A DNA stretch of 64,000 bases from Prosopocoilus inquinatus. Its lineage: Eukaryota; Arthropoda; Insecta; Coleoptera; Lucanidae. A program made the position numbers and the translations under genes. Location of the stretch: positions 56,728,713 to 56,792,712 of the forward strand of contig CM069871.1 in the NCBI GenBank assembly GCA_036172665.1, written 5' to 3'. This document shows, piece by piece, positions 33,418 to 45,743 of this stretch. The number at the start of each line of letters is the position of its first letter. The stretch's first letter is position 1. The notes under the pieces are model-generated. The model ran no database searches, was not told the origin of the DNA, and worked only from the letters and a program-made list of their open reading frames with translations.

Positions 33418-34198
33418 CGTGGACTGCTGGAAAATTTTCTGGAATCTACTAGGTCTAGAATTGTTAGCGTTTATCAACTGTCATATTTGAAAAATTTGTC
33501 GTTTTCGCCTATAATTCTATTGACAGTTCCTATCCAAGTGAACTAGTTTTGTTTATACAGCATTTGAGAAAAAGTACTTTTGTGTAAACATGGAAATCTA
33601 GCGTGAAAATTTTCCTGCCATGATTTTTTACGATTTCAAATGTGGTCTAACACGGAAACAATGCCTCGATCGGCTTTATTTGGCTTTTGGAGATGAAGCA
33701 CCATCAAAGAGCAGTGTTTATAATTGGTTTGTCAAATTCCAGCGTCGACGTACCTCTCTCAGTGAAGAATTTCGTGAAGGTCGTCCATCAACGTCTGTTG
33801 TTGCCACTAATGTAGATGCTGTACGTGAAATGCTTGAGTGAGATCGACATGTGACATACCGTGAGATTCAAGCATCCTTACACATTGACATGAAAGCAAT
33901 ACACCGGATTTTGCATGATCATTTGAACGTACGAAAGCTTTGCAGTCGTTGGATCCCACACAATTTAGCAGAAGCGCAAAAGCAAGGACGTGTACAATGG
34001 TGCGAAGAAATTCAATGGAGGTCGTTCAAATTTAGTTTATAACATCGTTTCAGGAAAACGTACTTTAGAAACTGGATCGAGGGTATGCAAAAGTGTACTG
34101 ACGTCAAAGGCGAATACTTCAAAAAACAATGATACCGTTTACCAAATTTCATATGCGTTTTTTCGTTCCGTTTCCAGAAACTTTTCCAGCAGCCCACG
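33418..34198 (+). mobile_element. Mariner copy M1 with TIRs, internally deleted
   Basis: The ends CGTGGACTGCTGGAAAA and TTTTCCAGCAGCCCACG are inverted over about 25 bases, each bordered by TA (33416-33417 and 34199-34200). Length is 781 bp against a usual 1.3 kb. The transposase N-terminus is joined directly to the C-terminal region. Confidence 0.85.
33592..34133 (+). pseudogene. Mariner transposase M1, core deleted
   Basis: The HTH region is complete (AMIFYDFKCGLTRKQC-like start, then FGDEAPSKSSVYNWF and EFREGRPSTSVV). A TGA at 33840-33842 splits it before DRHVTYREIQASL and KLCSRWIPHNLAEAQKQGRV. Near 34050 the sequence jumps to the C-terminal end, so all catalytic aspartates are lost. It is the same family as M2 downstream. 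Confidence 0.85.
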
Positions 34199-34200
34199 TA

Positions 34201-34917
34201 TGTGACGAAGTACGCGATACTCTACACTCCGTTCGTTTTGCCATTCTAAAGGCCCAGTTTTCACTAATACAAGTTATACGGCATGACGTTCTCAATATAC
34301 TTAACCTCCATGTTGGCTAAAATAAGTCTTCATTCGTTAGGTCTGCCAAATTATTTTTTTCCATTTCCTTTTTTAAACTTAACCGAACTAGAAATGTCTC
34401 TCCAGGAACTTTATTTTACTTACCTATGTTCCCTTGATATATTTATTTCAATAAAATAGAAGCTCTATGTTCACAAGTGCCAAATCATCATATTTAATAC
34501 GTAGAGACAAAGATATAACGTCAAATTAAACGTTGAATGTCTTTTTAAAAACTTTACAAATTAGTTTCACTATCGATGGATACCTTCATTAATTTTAGAT
34601 CTGTTCGGTTAAATTTGAAAAGTCAATTATTTACAATTAAAACTGTTTCGTTATTCGATCCATTTCATTTTTATAGTTAGTTTTCATTTTTATTTTCCGT
34701 ATGTTTTTTTTTCATATCTACTTTTCTGTTCGCTTGAGCAAGCAAGAAAATCTTATCTCAGTCGCAAAATATTTCATCAAAGAGAGAAAAGGAGGAAGAA
34801 ATATTGACACGCCTTAATATACGAATAACACGCTGTTCTGTTATCGTGTAGAAAATATCAGTGAAAAACATTTTCGGTTATACCTCAAACCAAGCTGCAA
34901 ATAAGAAGATCGTTTTT
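34201..34917. other. Unassigned AT-rich DNA between mariner copies
   Basis: No feature that I can support, other than separating the two related mariner fragments. Confidence 0.4.
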
Positions 34918-35760
34918 TATCAACGTCTGTTGCCACTAATGTAGATGCTGTGCGTGAAATGCTTGAGCAAGATCGACATGTGACATACCATGAGATTCAA
35001 GCATCCTTACGGATTGACATGAAAGCAATACACTAGATTTTGCATGATCATTTGAACCTACGAAAGCTTTGCAGTCGTTGGATCCCACACAATTTAACAG
35101 AAGCGCAAAAGCAGGGTCGTGTCAAATGGTGCGAACAAATGCTCAAGAAATTCAATGGAGGTCGTTCAAATTTAGTTTATAAGATCGTTACTGGTGACGA
35201 AACGTGGATCTATTCGTACAAGCCAGAAAGTAAACAATAGTCTACCGTTTGGGTATTTCAAAATGAACCAAAACCAACAAAAGTTGTCCGTTCACGCAAT
35301 GCTGCGAAGCAAATGATTGCTCGTTTCTTTGGTTTAACTGAACATGTAGCAACCGTGACTTTAGAGGATCGAAAAACCCTGAATGCTGATTGGTATGATT
35401 TGCCGGAAGTCATCGATCAAATAAGAAGAAACAATCGAAATCGACGAATTATTCTCCATCATGACAACGTCAGCTCTCACTCAGCCCGTCAAACAGTTGA
35501 TTTTTTGTCCAACAAAAATGTTGAATTAATGACTCATTGTCCATATTCACCTGATTTATCACCTAATGATTTCTTTTTGTTCCCAAATGTCAAGAATAAA
35601 ATGCGTGGTGAGCGATTTTCGTCGGCTGAAGCAACGGTTGAAACATTCCAGACACCGTTTTCTGAGGTACCATTTAGAGTGGAAAACGTGCTTTAGAAAT
35701 TGGTTCGAGCGTATGCAAAAATGTGTTTCCGTCAAAGGCGAATACTTCGAAAAACAATGA
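34918..35760 (+). pseudogene. Mariner transposase M2, catalytic region present
   Basis: It begins in the linker (ATNVDAVREMLEQDRHVTY), has a stop near 35034-35036, then KLCSRWIPHNLTEAQKQGRV, TGDETWIYSY (first Asp), a TAG at 35238-35240, EPKPTKVVRSRN, ILHHDNVSSHSARQT (second Asp) and YSPDLSPNDFFLFPNVKNKM (third Asp, D34D type). A frameshift near 35665 precedes NWFERMQKCVSVKGEYFEKQ and the stop. M2 keeps what M1 has lost, and the reverse. Confidence 0.85.
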
Positions 35761-35825
35761 TACCGTTTATCAAATCTCATATGCGTTTTTCATAGCGTTT
35801 CCAGAAACTTTTCCAGCAGCCCACG
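34918..35825 (+). mobile_element. Mariner copy M2, 5'-truncated
   Basis: It lacks the left TIR and the first part of the transposase but ends in the same right TIR as M1 (to 35825, TA at 35826-35827). It shares long stretches with M1 at about 95% identity by eye. Confidence 0.8.
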
Positions 35826-35920
35826 TAATAATTGTTTAAAGTATAACCTGACAGATGGAACCCCAGGTGGATACGTCGATGCTGATTAGGAGAACAGCAT
35901 TTTGGATCGAAGATCTTATA

Positions 35921-36145
35921 CTGGCTGTGTCTTCACATTGATTGAAGTTGGGAGTGGCTTTATTCTCAGCATGTCCACATCCGCGTAAAGGAATCAGTAA
36001 TCAGGTTTCGAGAAAATGAAACTATTGATTTTACTGACTGTGTCTTCATATTGACTGAACGTGGCAATGGATTTATCCTCAACATATCCACATCCGCGTA
36101 AAGGAATTAGTAATCAGGTTTCGAAAAAATGAAACTACTGGCTAC
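35921..36145. repeat. Tandem duplication, two units of 113 bp
   Basis: CTGrCTGTGTCTTCAnATTG starts at 35921 and again at 36034. CATCCGCGTAAAGGAATnAG and GGTTTCGAnAAAATGAAACT recur in the same order. About 85% identical by eye. Confidence 0.75.
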
Positions 36146-36325
36146 ATAATGATAATTTAGAAGCATCGAAGCATCTTCTACAACAGATCAGAATATATCA
36201 ATATAGTGCGGTGATAACTGGCCATTCCTGTAACAGAAAATGCTGAGAGAAGAAGGAAATTGAAACCTGTAACAAAATAAACATGACTTCATGACACATA
36301 AAAACCTAAAAATAAAAAGAAACAA

Positions 36326-36830
36326 TTGAAGCAGAGTCATTACAACCTGAGGGAACTGAACAAAACAACACTACACCATCATAAAGAGGGATGTTACTTC
36401 ATGTCATCGATGATACCAATACGTGTTCACGACGATATCATAACGTATCATTTATCTGTTGCAATGAGAGATGGCAACAACACGGGTCTTCAATGCTACC
36501 ACAACGTGTTTGTCTTCAACAACTCCACAGCGAGTAACAATAACAGGTATCTTCAACATTGCCACCACGTGTCAACTACATAACACCCCGAAGGACGTCA
36601 ACAAGTGTCCTCAACACTGCTACTACTTGTCTTCGAAGTCACTACAACAGCAGGATCAGTATATAACAACATTATAAACGAAGAACGTTACCACGTGTCC
36701 TCCACAACGGCAAGATTTGGACACAAGAACACCATTACGCGGTAGAAATATCACCAGCCACCACATGACAAGAAGATATCGAAGAACTTCAAATCAAGAG
36801 CAAAGTGCAACGATATATTAAAGTGACAGT
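36326..36830. repeat. CA-rich low-complexity sequence
   Basis: A degenerate series of short CAACA/ACGTGT/CTTCAACA words suggests a decayed short tandem repeat. Open frames on the plus strand here (36326-36677) are low-complexity T/N/H/S runs and not credible genes. Confidence 0.5.
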
Positions 36831-37249
36831 TTCAAATAGTATTTTTCTAACTTATTAGTTTGAAAACGAAATCTTATAGCTATTTATTATACAAGTGTCT
36901 TATAAAACAAATAAGTCACGAAAGGAATGTTTAGCCACGACGAATTGCTAGAGTGGGCTAATTTTTCTTGAGTGACTTATTTGCTATTAAGGCACGAGTA
37001 TAATACATAGTTTTATCCAACACCCGCTTATTATGAAGCCGATTTTGAATAACAGTTTAATTACGGATTCATAGTTCCACTAGTGTTTTATAGACCCAGG
37101 GCCCCCGCGAGGTCAAAATCCGATCGCGTGCGACTCCATATTTTGGCGCCCTCTAGCAGAGGAGTTGAGGCACACAAAAACGGTCAATTATCAAAATTTC
37201 TAAAAGAAATGGAAAACAAAAAATGGAAAAAAAACAGAAAAATTAAACA

Positions 37250-39110
37250 TTAGTGAAAACATTTTCCTTCATTTTCTAAACATTTTCCTTCACTTTTTTC
37301 AAGTTCCTAGTTGCTCAGAGCTCCCAAAAACGAGTAACCCAATCTTCTCATCTGACTAAGGAGGAAACCGTAACAGCCTACGTAATTTATTTTTTTACCT
37401 AACAAAGTTATTAAGTACATTATTTTTTTTTATATAAAAAATTACAAAACTTTTCCACTTTTAATTGCCGCAGTTAACTGTTCTATTTTAGTCGACGTTT
37501 TGCCGGGAAGTTGACGACTTCATCAAAACAGTTCAGACTTGTGGATAGTTTTTTCGAATAATTTTTACCAGCCAAGAAACTGTTTCCCATTAATTCGATG
37601 TTTTGACGGCTTCACCAGAATTCCCATTAATTTAAAAAAATTAAAAGAAACAAAAAATTAAAAAATTTAAAATTCCTTTAAACATTTTCATTCATTTATC
37701 CATCTTTTTTTTTCATTTTGAAAACATTTTCCTTCATTTTGAAAACGTTTTCCTTCACTTCAGGCAAGAAACTGTCTCCCATTAATTCGATGTTTTGACG
37801 GCTTCACCAGAACTTTCATAAATTTAACAAAACTTAAAAGAAACAAGAAATGGAAAAATTAAAAAAATTTTCAACATTTTCATTCATTTTTCAAAAATTT
37901 TTCTTCATTTTGAAAACATTTTTCTTCAATTTGAAAACATTTTCCTTCATTTTGAAAACATTTTCCTTCACTTCAGACAAGAAACTGTTTCCCATTAATT
38001 CGATGTTTTGACGGCTTCACCAGAACTTTCATTAATTTAACAAAACTTAAAAGAAACAAGAAATGGAAAAATTAAAAAAAATTTTAAACATTCTCATTCA
38101 TTTTTCAAAAATTTTTCTTCATTTTGAAAACATTTTCCTTTACTCTGAAAACATTTTCCTTCATTTTTAAAACATTTTCCTTCACTTCAGACAAGAAACT
38201 GTTTCCCATTAATTCGATGTTTTGACGGCTTCACCAGAACTCCCTTTTATTTAAAAAAAATTAAAAGAAACAAAAAATGGAAAAATTAAAATAAATTTTA
38301 AACATTTTCATTCATTTTTCAAAAATTTTTCTTCATTTTGAAAACATTTTCCTTTACTCTGAAAACATTTTCCTTCAATTTGAAAACATTTTCCTTCATT
38401 TTTAAAATATTTTCCTTCACTTCAGACAAGAAATTGTTTCCCATTAATTCGATGTTTTGACGGCTTCACCAGAACTCCCATTAATTTAAAAAAAATTAAA
38501 AGAAACAAAAAATGGAAAAATTAAAATTAATTTTAAACATTTTCATTCATTTTTCAAAAATTTTTCTTCATTTTGAAAACATTTTCCTTTACTTTGGAAA
38601 CATTTTCCTTCAATTTGAAAACATTTTCCTTCAATTTGAAAACATTTTCCTTCAATTTGAAAACATTTTCCTTCATTTTGAAAACATTTTCCTTCATTTT
38701 TTTAAGTTTTTAGTTGCCGCGAGCCGCCCCCAAATATGAGTAGCCCAAACAGCTCGAAGCGCCTTCTTCTCATCTGACTAAAGAGGCCTCTGTACAGACC
38801 CCTCCGGAATGCAAGCGGGCGAAGCCCACTTGTTATTAGTATTAGAAAAAAAAGATGAAAAAAATCACAAAAGCAAAATGAACTTAAATTTCTAAAGACT
38901 TAAAAAGTAAAATTTAATTCGTTATTTTTTTAACTAAGTACATTAAACTTTTTATGAAAAATTTAGCACAGGAAAATTACAAAACTTTTCTACTTTTAAT
39001 TACCGCAGTTAACTGTTCTATTTTAGTCGACGTTTCGCTGTGAGGTTGACGGTTTCATGAAAACAGTTCAGACTTGTGGATAGTTTTTTCGCATAATTTT
39101 TCATTCCAGA
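37250..39110. repeat. Satellite block with about 213 bp units and 21 bp subrepeats
   Basis: The landmark AAGAAACTGTTTCCCATTAA starts at 37574, 37766, 37979, 38193 and 38428 (spacings 192, 213, 214 and 235, differing by about 21). Within units the 21-mer ATTTTGAAAACATTTTCCTTC repeats 2-6 times, which accounts for the length steps. A flanking module (AAAACTTTTCCACTTTTAATT, then TTCTATTTTAGTCGACGTTT) occurs on both sides, at 37440-37560 and 38965-39110, and GAGTAnCCCAA plus CTTCTCATCTGACTAA at 37330-37370 and 38735-38780. Confidence 0.85.
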
Positions 39111-39114
39111 TACC

Positions 39115-40324
39115 CTTTAATTTTTTTTTCTGCGGAAAAATGATTAATGACAGAACCTGTCTAGTGACCAATAGGCTAATTGCCGCCCCTTGAAGATGGC
39201 GCCCGCGTGCACTGCACACTTTGCACACATGGTTACGGGGGCTCTGTATAGACCTCAGAATATGTTAAAAATCGGTATTATTATGACTTCATAATAAACA
39301 GGGTTTAATTTAGGTTAGAATTGTAAATATTAGGGTTATTATAAAAACATGAAATGTTATGGATGTAAGGGCAAAATTTTAATTTTCAGTAACTATTGTA
39401 GCATTTGCTAAGATAAAGCCAGGCCGGAAGATTTCAAAATTATCTAAAGATCAAAAACAAATTGACGTTAGAAACCAGCGATAGAGTGAGCGTTTTCACC
39501 TGTTTTTTGCAAAAAATCTCAGTTATTACGTATCCAACCATCTTTCCACACACTATATTATCACCGTTAAAATTTTTGTATTACATTTCTATTACACGTT
39601 GTTACTTTAGGTCTGTTCGTTTGCAAAGTATCTTAATCTCGTATTGTCACGCGTCGTCTCCAGCAGGTTACGAGCTGTCGGCGTCCAGACGTGGGGGTTG
39701 CGTAGCTTGGGGGTGCAAAGGGAGTAACAGGGAAACTGCAAACTAACTCATTAAAACAACAAGGATTACCTTTATTGTTTAAAGGTCAGAAATACAGATA
39801 ACTGTATCCCACGACGTCGATCAGATTAACTGATATCTTTTACAAATTACGCACATCTTTTATACTGCCAATGTACGTGACGTTATGACCAAATTCCGCA
39901 AAACTTTAATTGAACCCGTACTTTGCTCGGTTGCTGAAAAGGTGATATCAGGATTATCATGTTGCTTCCAATCGTCATTTTTATTAAATCGTGAATTAAT
40001 TGATTGTGTTTAAACACATACAATGTCCGAGGTATTTGCGTATTTGCAACTTTGCGAATTCACGCTACAAGTTCAACGTTCATCGAGTCGTTGCACCAGC
40101 AAACCGCTTATCAGCAAATAACTCGTATTGCATTGGAAAAAATACATTTCAAATTAATTAAATACGATTTTCAAATTTTCCGTAATCGTGACAGTATTAA
40201 TGTATGAGGTTAGAACAAGATACAAATACTCTCAATGCAAACTAGTGCAACAAACGAACAAAACCTTAAGTCATAATTTTTTTTTTGAAAAACTGATTGT
40301 CTATCTTTATCGAAGAAACAGTAC
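39115..40324. other. Unassigned DNA, possible LTR-like traits
   Basis: A minus-strand TATAAAAGATG near 39862 and a minus-strand CAATAAAGG near 39775, with a GC-rich stretch at 39640-39730, could be part of an LTR, but no partner or coding region supports it. A 94-codon plus-strand open frame (39462-39746) has no recognisable domain. Confidence 0.25.
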
Positions 40325-40560
40325 ATACAACTTGACCCACAAAACAAAAGTCAAACGTGGGTCGGCGTTTAGGTTTATAATGTATCTCTTTCTGCTCCTC
40401 ATCCGTCGGCCGCTCGTTCTTATAACCCGGGCTGATTACGCGAAGCTTCTTGGCCTAGAAAATTCTATCGGTCGAAACGGATCAACTTTCCAGGCTCTGA
40501 CGCATGTAGCTTGCGTTAGGTGTTGATAAATCATCAAAATATGATTACTGCCATAATGAC
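40325..40560 (-). repeat. Rep-C fragment 1 (LTR-like)
   Basis: Minus-strand landmarks GATnATTnATCnACA, then AAGCnACAnGCGTCAnAGCC, are shared with 46120-46345, followed in both by a GC-rich stretch with a TATA-like block and CGGCCG. It looks like a retroelement promoter/LTR remnant, but ends are not defined. Confidence 0.4.
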
Positions 40561-43040
40561 AAAGGCTTCGCCAAGCCCGAAACATCGACTATCGGTCACT
40601 GCCGCCAGAGGAGACCAAAACATCGAGGGTGGGACACTGACGCAAGAGAGAAGACTTCAAAATGAAGGGGTTGGGGGGTTGAAGAATACAGTTTTCAGTA
40701 TCTATATGGCATCATCACTTACAGCGCCAGCATTACTATTATATTATATAGTACGAGTTGTGTTTTGTAAACAAGAATAATTACAATCACTGAAGTGTCA
40801 ATTTCTTCAAGAAACATACAAAGTTCATCTTCTATATTTCACCAGCGCTCTCTCCTAATACATTTAACTAAAATCCCTTTGACAAGTTTTTCCAATACGG
40901 CCAACATCGAATATTTAGCTGATCTGGTGGATCAGATAAATCACAAGAATTTCGCGTAATTTGGCTACTTAAATATACAGTGTTTATTGAGACTGAAATC
41001 CATTAAATTTTACCGGTCGCAGGCTCGATTACGACAAGTCTTGTCTTTTGGGACACATGTTAGATAAAAGAAATCTTATTGGATTTACTTTCTGCGTACG
41101 TTCTTTTGTACCCTAGCAGAATAGTTCTTTTATAAAAGAAATTTATATGATCCCTAGAGATTTGCCTACTTTCGTTTCGACTTTGCACATGGGACTCGTT
41201 ACTAAGCTTACTCGAAGGTGATCATTCTGAAAGCTGTCACGAATACGTTTTTGTTTTATTACGTTTCCGTAATAATACTCAAAAACCAGGCCTTAATCTT
41301 TTAAAATTTCCACTTCACAAGCACGACCACACTTCTTTTTTGTTTACGTGCTTCTGACACATGAAAAGTTTGCATTTTACTTTAACAACGAACGGCGAGT
41401 GTCCGCCCGCTCTTTGTTACGTTTAACAATTAATTCAACTGCAAATGCATTATGCCATTTATAACGGAATGCACTTTAAGTTTAAATTAATGGGCTATAT
41501 TCTGTTTTGAGAGCGTCAAAGCTGCATAATTGAAGCGACTTGATACAAAGTTCCGGCCACTATATAATTTGGAATTTGAATTAGTTCCACCAGTTATGTA
41601 CCACTTATCCGGCGACTAAATTACTTTGCTCTCATCTTTCATTTATATCATCATCCTATCTCTCGGTATTTAGAATTGCATACGGTCATTTTGATAATGG
41701 ACAGGTTCACATTTTGAATTTTTTTTTTTTTGTAAAAAGAACTTATCAATTTTTATTTGTTTATTTATACATGCTTTTCATTCACAATCAGAAATGGTTT
41801 CCGCTGGTTAATGGCGGCCGTAATAGACTTCAATGATATATGTAAAACGCGTATTTTACCTCTGCATTGCACTAAAAATAAATTAAACATATAAATCTAT
41901 AGAATCGGCAGATAAAATGTTTTCAGAGGACGACCGGTTTTATTCCAAATTCCAAAAGCTAGTAGTTAATTATAATTCGATTTGAAGTCCTTTTAATTTG
42001 CGTCGTGATGTATTAACTAACTATTAACTTCTCTCCGACAAAACTTGTATAGAACTCAAGCAGAAACTTTGCACTTCGTCTGAGAATAAAGTGCATTCAA
42101 GTTTTCAAAGGTTTGTAATAAATCAAGTGAGAAATTTGAGCTAATATAGGAAATTATAAGCCGGATCAATAATCCAGTCTTGATAGATTATTTATTAATG
42201 AAAAAAAGGATATAGAATTAGAGCAGGATTTAAAATCATGTGGTTGAAATTTTTTTTAATCTATTTTATTTCAATAAACTATGTATATCCATTCCATTAA
42301 GCGCCTTGCACAAATATTAACACAAAATACTCGTTGCTTTTTTCATGTTATCGTTTTATATACATTAAAAAAAAAACTAAACAAATATAAAGTTAAATGA
42401 TAAATAAACAAGTAAATTCAAAATTAGCCTGTTAGCGTTAGCTGTTTTTGCAATGTTTACGCAGCCTATTCGACATAATTATTAATTATAAATCGTTTAC
42501 GCCTCACCGAAAGGGCGAATGCGTTTTCAATTATGCGTTCTTTCAGAATGTTGCTTAATAAATCATGTAATTCAAACCGCTTCTGGGGTGAAACGCGGAA
42601 TTTATCAAATTTCCGTTGCCACGGATTTTGACGTCTTAATGCAGTCTCTCGCTTTTGATAAATTAAAACCTCTCGCTGATTATTTCCTTGAAATGGAAAC
42701 GGCAATTTATTTTACCATTTTTGCCTTGGTGGAAAAAAGTGTTCGCATTACAAACCGGAAACTAACGAGATCGGCATTATTTTCCGAATCGAAATCTTAT
42801 CTCTGAACAAATTAGTGTATTTCGCGTAAAAAAAAAATAATTAATTGCATTTGAATTCGTTGAAATAAAAATTAATCTCGTGGCCTGTAATTTTTGTAGT
42901 TAAACAGTCACAATTACCAACACTTTAAATTCATTCAAAAATCAAAGTTTTTGCTGATGTTTACAGAAAAACAAATGAACTGAAATATAAACTGAAATCT
43001 TTTTTTTTTTTTAATGGAACGCTTGGTATTTTCATACATA
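40561..43040. other. Unassigned AT-rich DNA
   Basis: No coding feature is recognised. A 95-codon plus-strand frame at 42519-42806 overlaps an equal minus-strand one and has no domain that I can identify. Confidence 0.35.
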
Positions 43041-43997
43041 CAGGGTCTCCCAAGTTGAGTGGCCTATTAAAAGTTTTCGAGGAAGGAAATATACAAAAAA
43101 TATGAAACTTAGCAGACAGCACGGCGGAAGGTGATCTTTCAGACTAAAATATTTTCACTTTTATATCTCTTCCGGTTACACCGGAAGTCGCCGCTAGCTT
43201 TCTTATTTTAAATAGAATGCTATACTTTTTATTGCAAATTCTAATTCTACGCATTAGTCTAAGTAAAAATTGTTAAGGCTTCCCTATACTTAAATGTAAC
43301 CGATTTTGAGATATCTGGAGATTTATCTAAAAAATTGTTTTGGTCAGCTTTCATTGAAGAGATTGTACTGTATGTGACTTTTTAAAATTTAGATAAATGG
43401 AGACCGTAGAAAGATACACTACATAAAAATTTACTACAGAATTTCCAATAACTTCTTTTGTTCTTATTGTAGGTCGCCATTTCCTCTTCTTTTTGTTTTT
43501 CATGGCCAACTTTATCTAAAATTAAAAAAATATCATGCTACTTATCTGTTAGTGTTATAACTCAATAAATACTTTTGTTTTTTCGTCACTTACTGCTAAA
43601 AAATACAATAATTCAAGAAAAATATACCATTATAATAAAAAAATTACTGATAACAAAAAAACTACTGCAGATGGGTATAGGTATAGGGAATACTAATACT
43701 AATCGATGTAGAATTTGATTCTCTGTCTCATGATATAAAAATATACAGGGTGTTCCATTTACGAAAATTGAGTTTTGGGCAGTTAAACATAGTGAGGTTC
43801 GACACCATTTTATGACCAGCCGGAGACTTTCCCAGGGATAATTAGGACACTATTTGAAAGTCTGAATATAGTACTTCAAAACGACATGCCACCTGAATTT
43901 CTAAATTTGAAAGTGTCATAAATACAATCTCTTCATATTTCTTGTATATTTCCTTCCTCGAAAACTTTTAATAGGCCACTCAACTTGGGAGACCCTG
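43041..43997. mobile_element. 957 bp non-autonomous TIR element
   Basis: The TIRs start CAGGGTCTCCCAAGTTGAGT and agree over about 56 bases with essentially no mismatch (43041-43096 and 43942-43997). Both sides show TA. The interior contains a short hairpin (CTTCCGGTTACACCGGAAG, about 43167) and a fragment starting CAGGGTGTTCC at 43747 that looks like an end of a different element. No transposase. High arm identity suggests recent activity. Confidence 0.8.
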
Positions 43998-43999
43998 TA

Positions 44000-45743
44000 T
44001 TTGAAATCTAAATTAATTTTAATGTCAAATCTGTATAAAAACTGACTTTCATTACAATCAAAACTTTAATCTGTGATATTAAAGAAAAAAGGCCATCAGT
44101 TAATAAGAAAAATGTGTAAATATTAAATAGCAGTTGACTCTTGTCCGATGAAAATTGTAGTATTTTAATCTTTAACCTGCGATCAATTAATAATTTAAAA
44201 ACCAAAATAATGTCAAATGGAATAAAAGAGAAAACAAAATGGCGATCAATCGACTTTATTAAAGTGTAAAATAAACTCAGAGTGAGTAAACAAAAAAAAG
44301 ACAAACAAAATCTTAGTAGCTACATAAACAAAGTAAATAAAATCGATTAAAAGAAAAAGCAAAGCTCGATCGAGTGATTACATTAAAAATTAAATGAAAT
44401 ACAGTCGAATAAGGAATTAAAAATAAATGATCGTGTTAAAGAAGATAAATCTAAAATAAAAATTCTGTAAAATTAACATAAAATCAAATCAAGAGCACTG
44501 ACGAATTTTTAACTGAAAGTTTAAGTAACAGAATCATCAAACTGATAAATCAAATATAAAATAAAGTCACGCCGAATCAAGAAAAGAAAAGGGCCATCTT
44601 TTAATTTTTACTTATAATTAAAATAAATAAATAAAATAAGTACAAATAGAATAACAGATTGTCACAATTTTACAAAATTTTAAATCTGCTGAAAACATTA
44701 TTAGTATATCTACATCTGCAGATTTAAAAATATTACATAATTAAAACTGAATGGTGGTAGATGGAAATTTTTATTTATTTTCTTGTAAGGAAAAGTTTAA
44801 AACCACTGATTTATACGCATATATCAGAACAAATATCTCGAAAACTACTAGTTTTATAAAAAAAAATTAATAAATTACCAGAATTTTATAGTTTGGGATC
44901 CAAATATGTACAAACATACCGAGTGTTCCATTTAAGAAAATAATATGTCAGATTAAATTTCGGTTCCCAACGTCGAGATTCCGTTTGTTTCCTTCAGAAA
45001 AACGCACGCATTAACGTTGGCAGCACTGAGACAATTGAAGTGAGAGATTCCCAATTCTGTCTCATTCTGCATATAGCTCCGATTTATTTTCATTGGATTT
45101 TCATTTGTTTTCATCATTGAAAAAATTAGGTGGTCTTAAATTTAGAGAAAATGATGAAAATGAAGATGACGCACGAAACCAAAAACCATCTTCGAAAATG
45201 GTATACATAAGTTTCTAAAACGTTGGCGCGGGCATATTGAAGTCGAGAGGGACTGCGTTGAAAAATAGTATGTAATACGTTTTTGTTTCAATGATAACAA
45301 AGACGTTCTAAGCTCATTCTCACTCATATTTAAACGCTCCTCGTATTATTCGGTAAAAGTCAGTAAAGACTTTAAATTAGTTTGTGCAAGTTTTGTGTCA
45401 AACATTTCCTTCTAAATTCAAAAATAAAAAAGTTAAATGTGGTGGGAATTCTCGCTTAGTCAGCCTGTACAGTTACATGGTATTGGATGTCTCTGATATA
45501 GACACACAATAGATGCAATTAGATTGTTTATTGCAATGGTAAATGGGGTTAAAATTGTGCAAATTTTTAATCATCATTATCAATAATACCAATAATTTTA
45601 TGAGACCGGTAAATAAAATTCATATTCATTTTCAACCAAATTTATTACACACATAAACAATAAGAAATGCCGAACACACAAAACCCTTGTTGCAGCAAAA
45701 TATAAGATTGTTTTAATTGTCTTCCTGCATATAACACGATAAA
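44000..45743. other. Unassigned AT-rich DNA
   Basis: No coding feature is recognised. ACCGAGTGTTCCATTTAAGA near 44922 resembles an isolated end of a GTGTTCC-type TIR element. Confidence 0.35.

Noticed and set aside
36326..36677. Plus-strand T/N/H-rich open frames
   Set aside because: Low-complexity CA-rich repeat with no domain.
37490..37550. Degenerate hammerhead in the satellite flank (minus strand)
   Set aside because: C3 and G12 are both changed in this copy, and G5 in the partner copy. Homology is possible but function is not.
38512..38739. 75-codon frame of NIFLxFE repeats
   Set aside because: It is the 21 bp satellite subrepeat read in one frame, since 21 is divisible by three. No gene signals.
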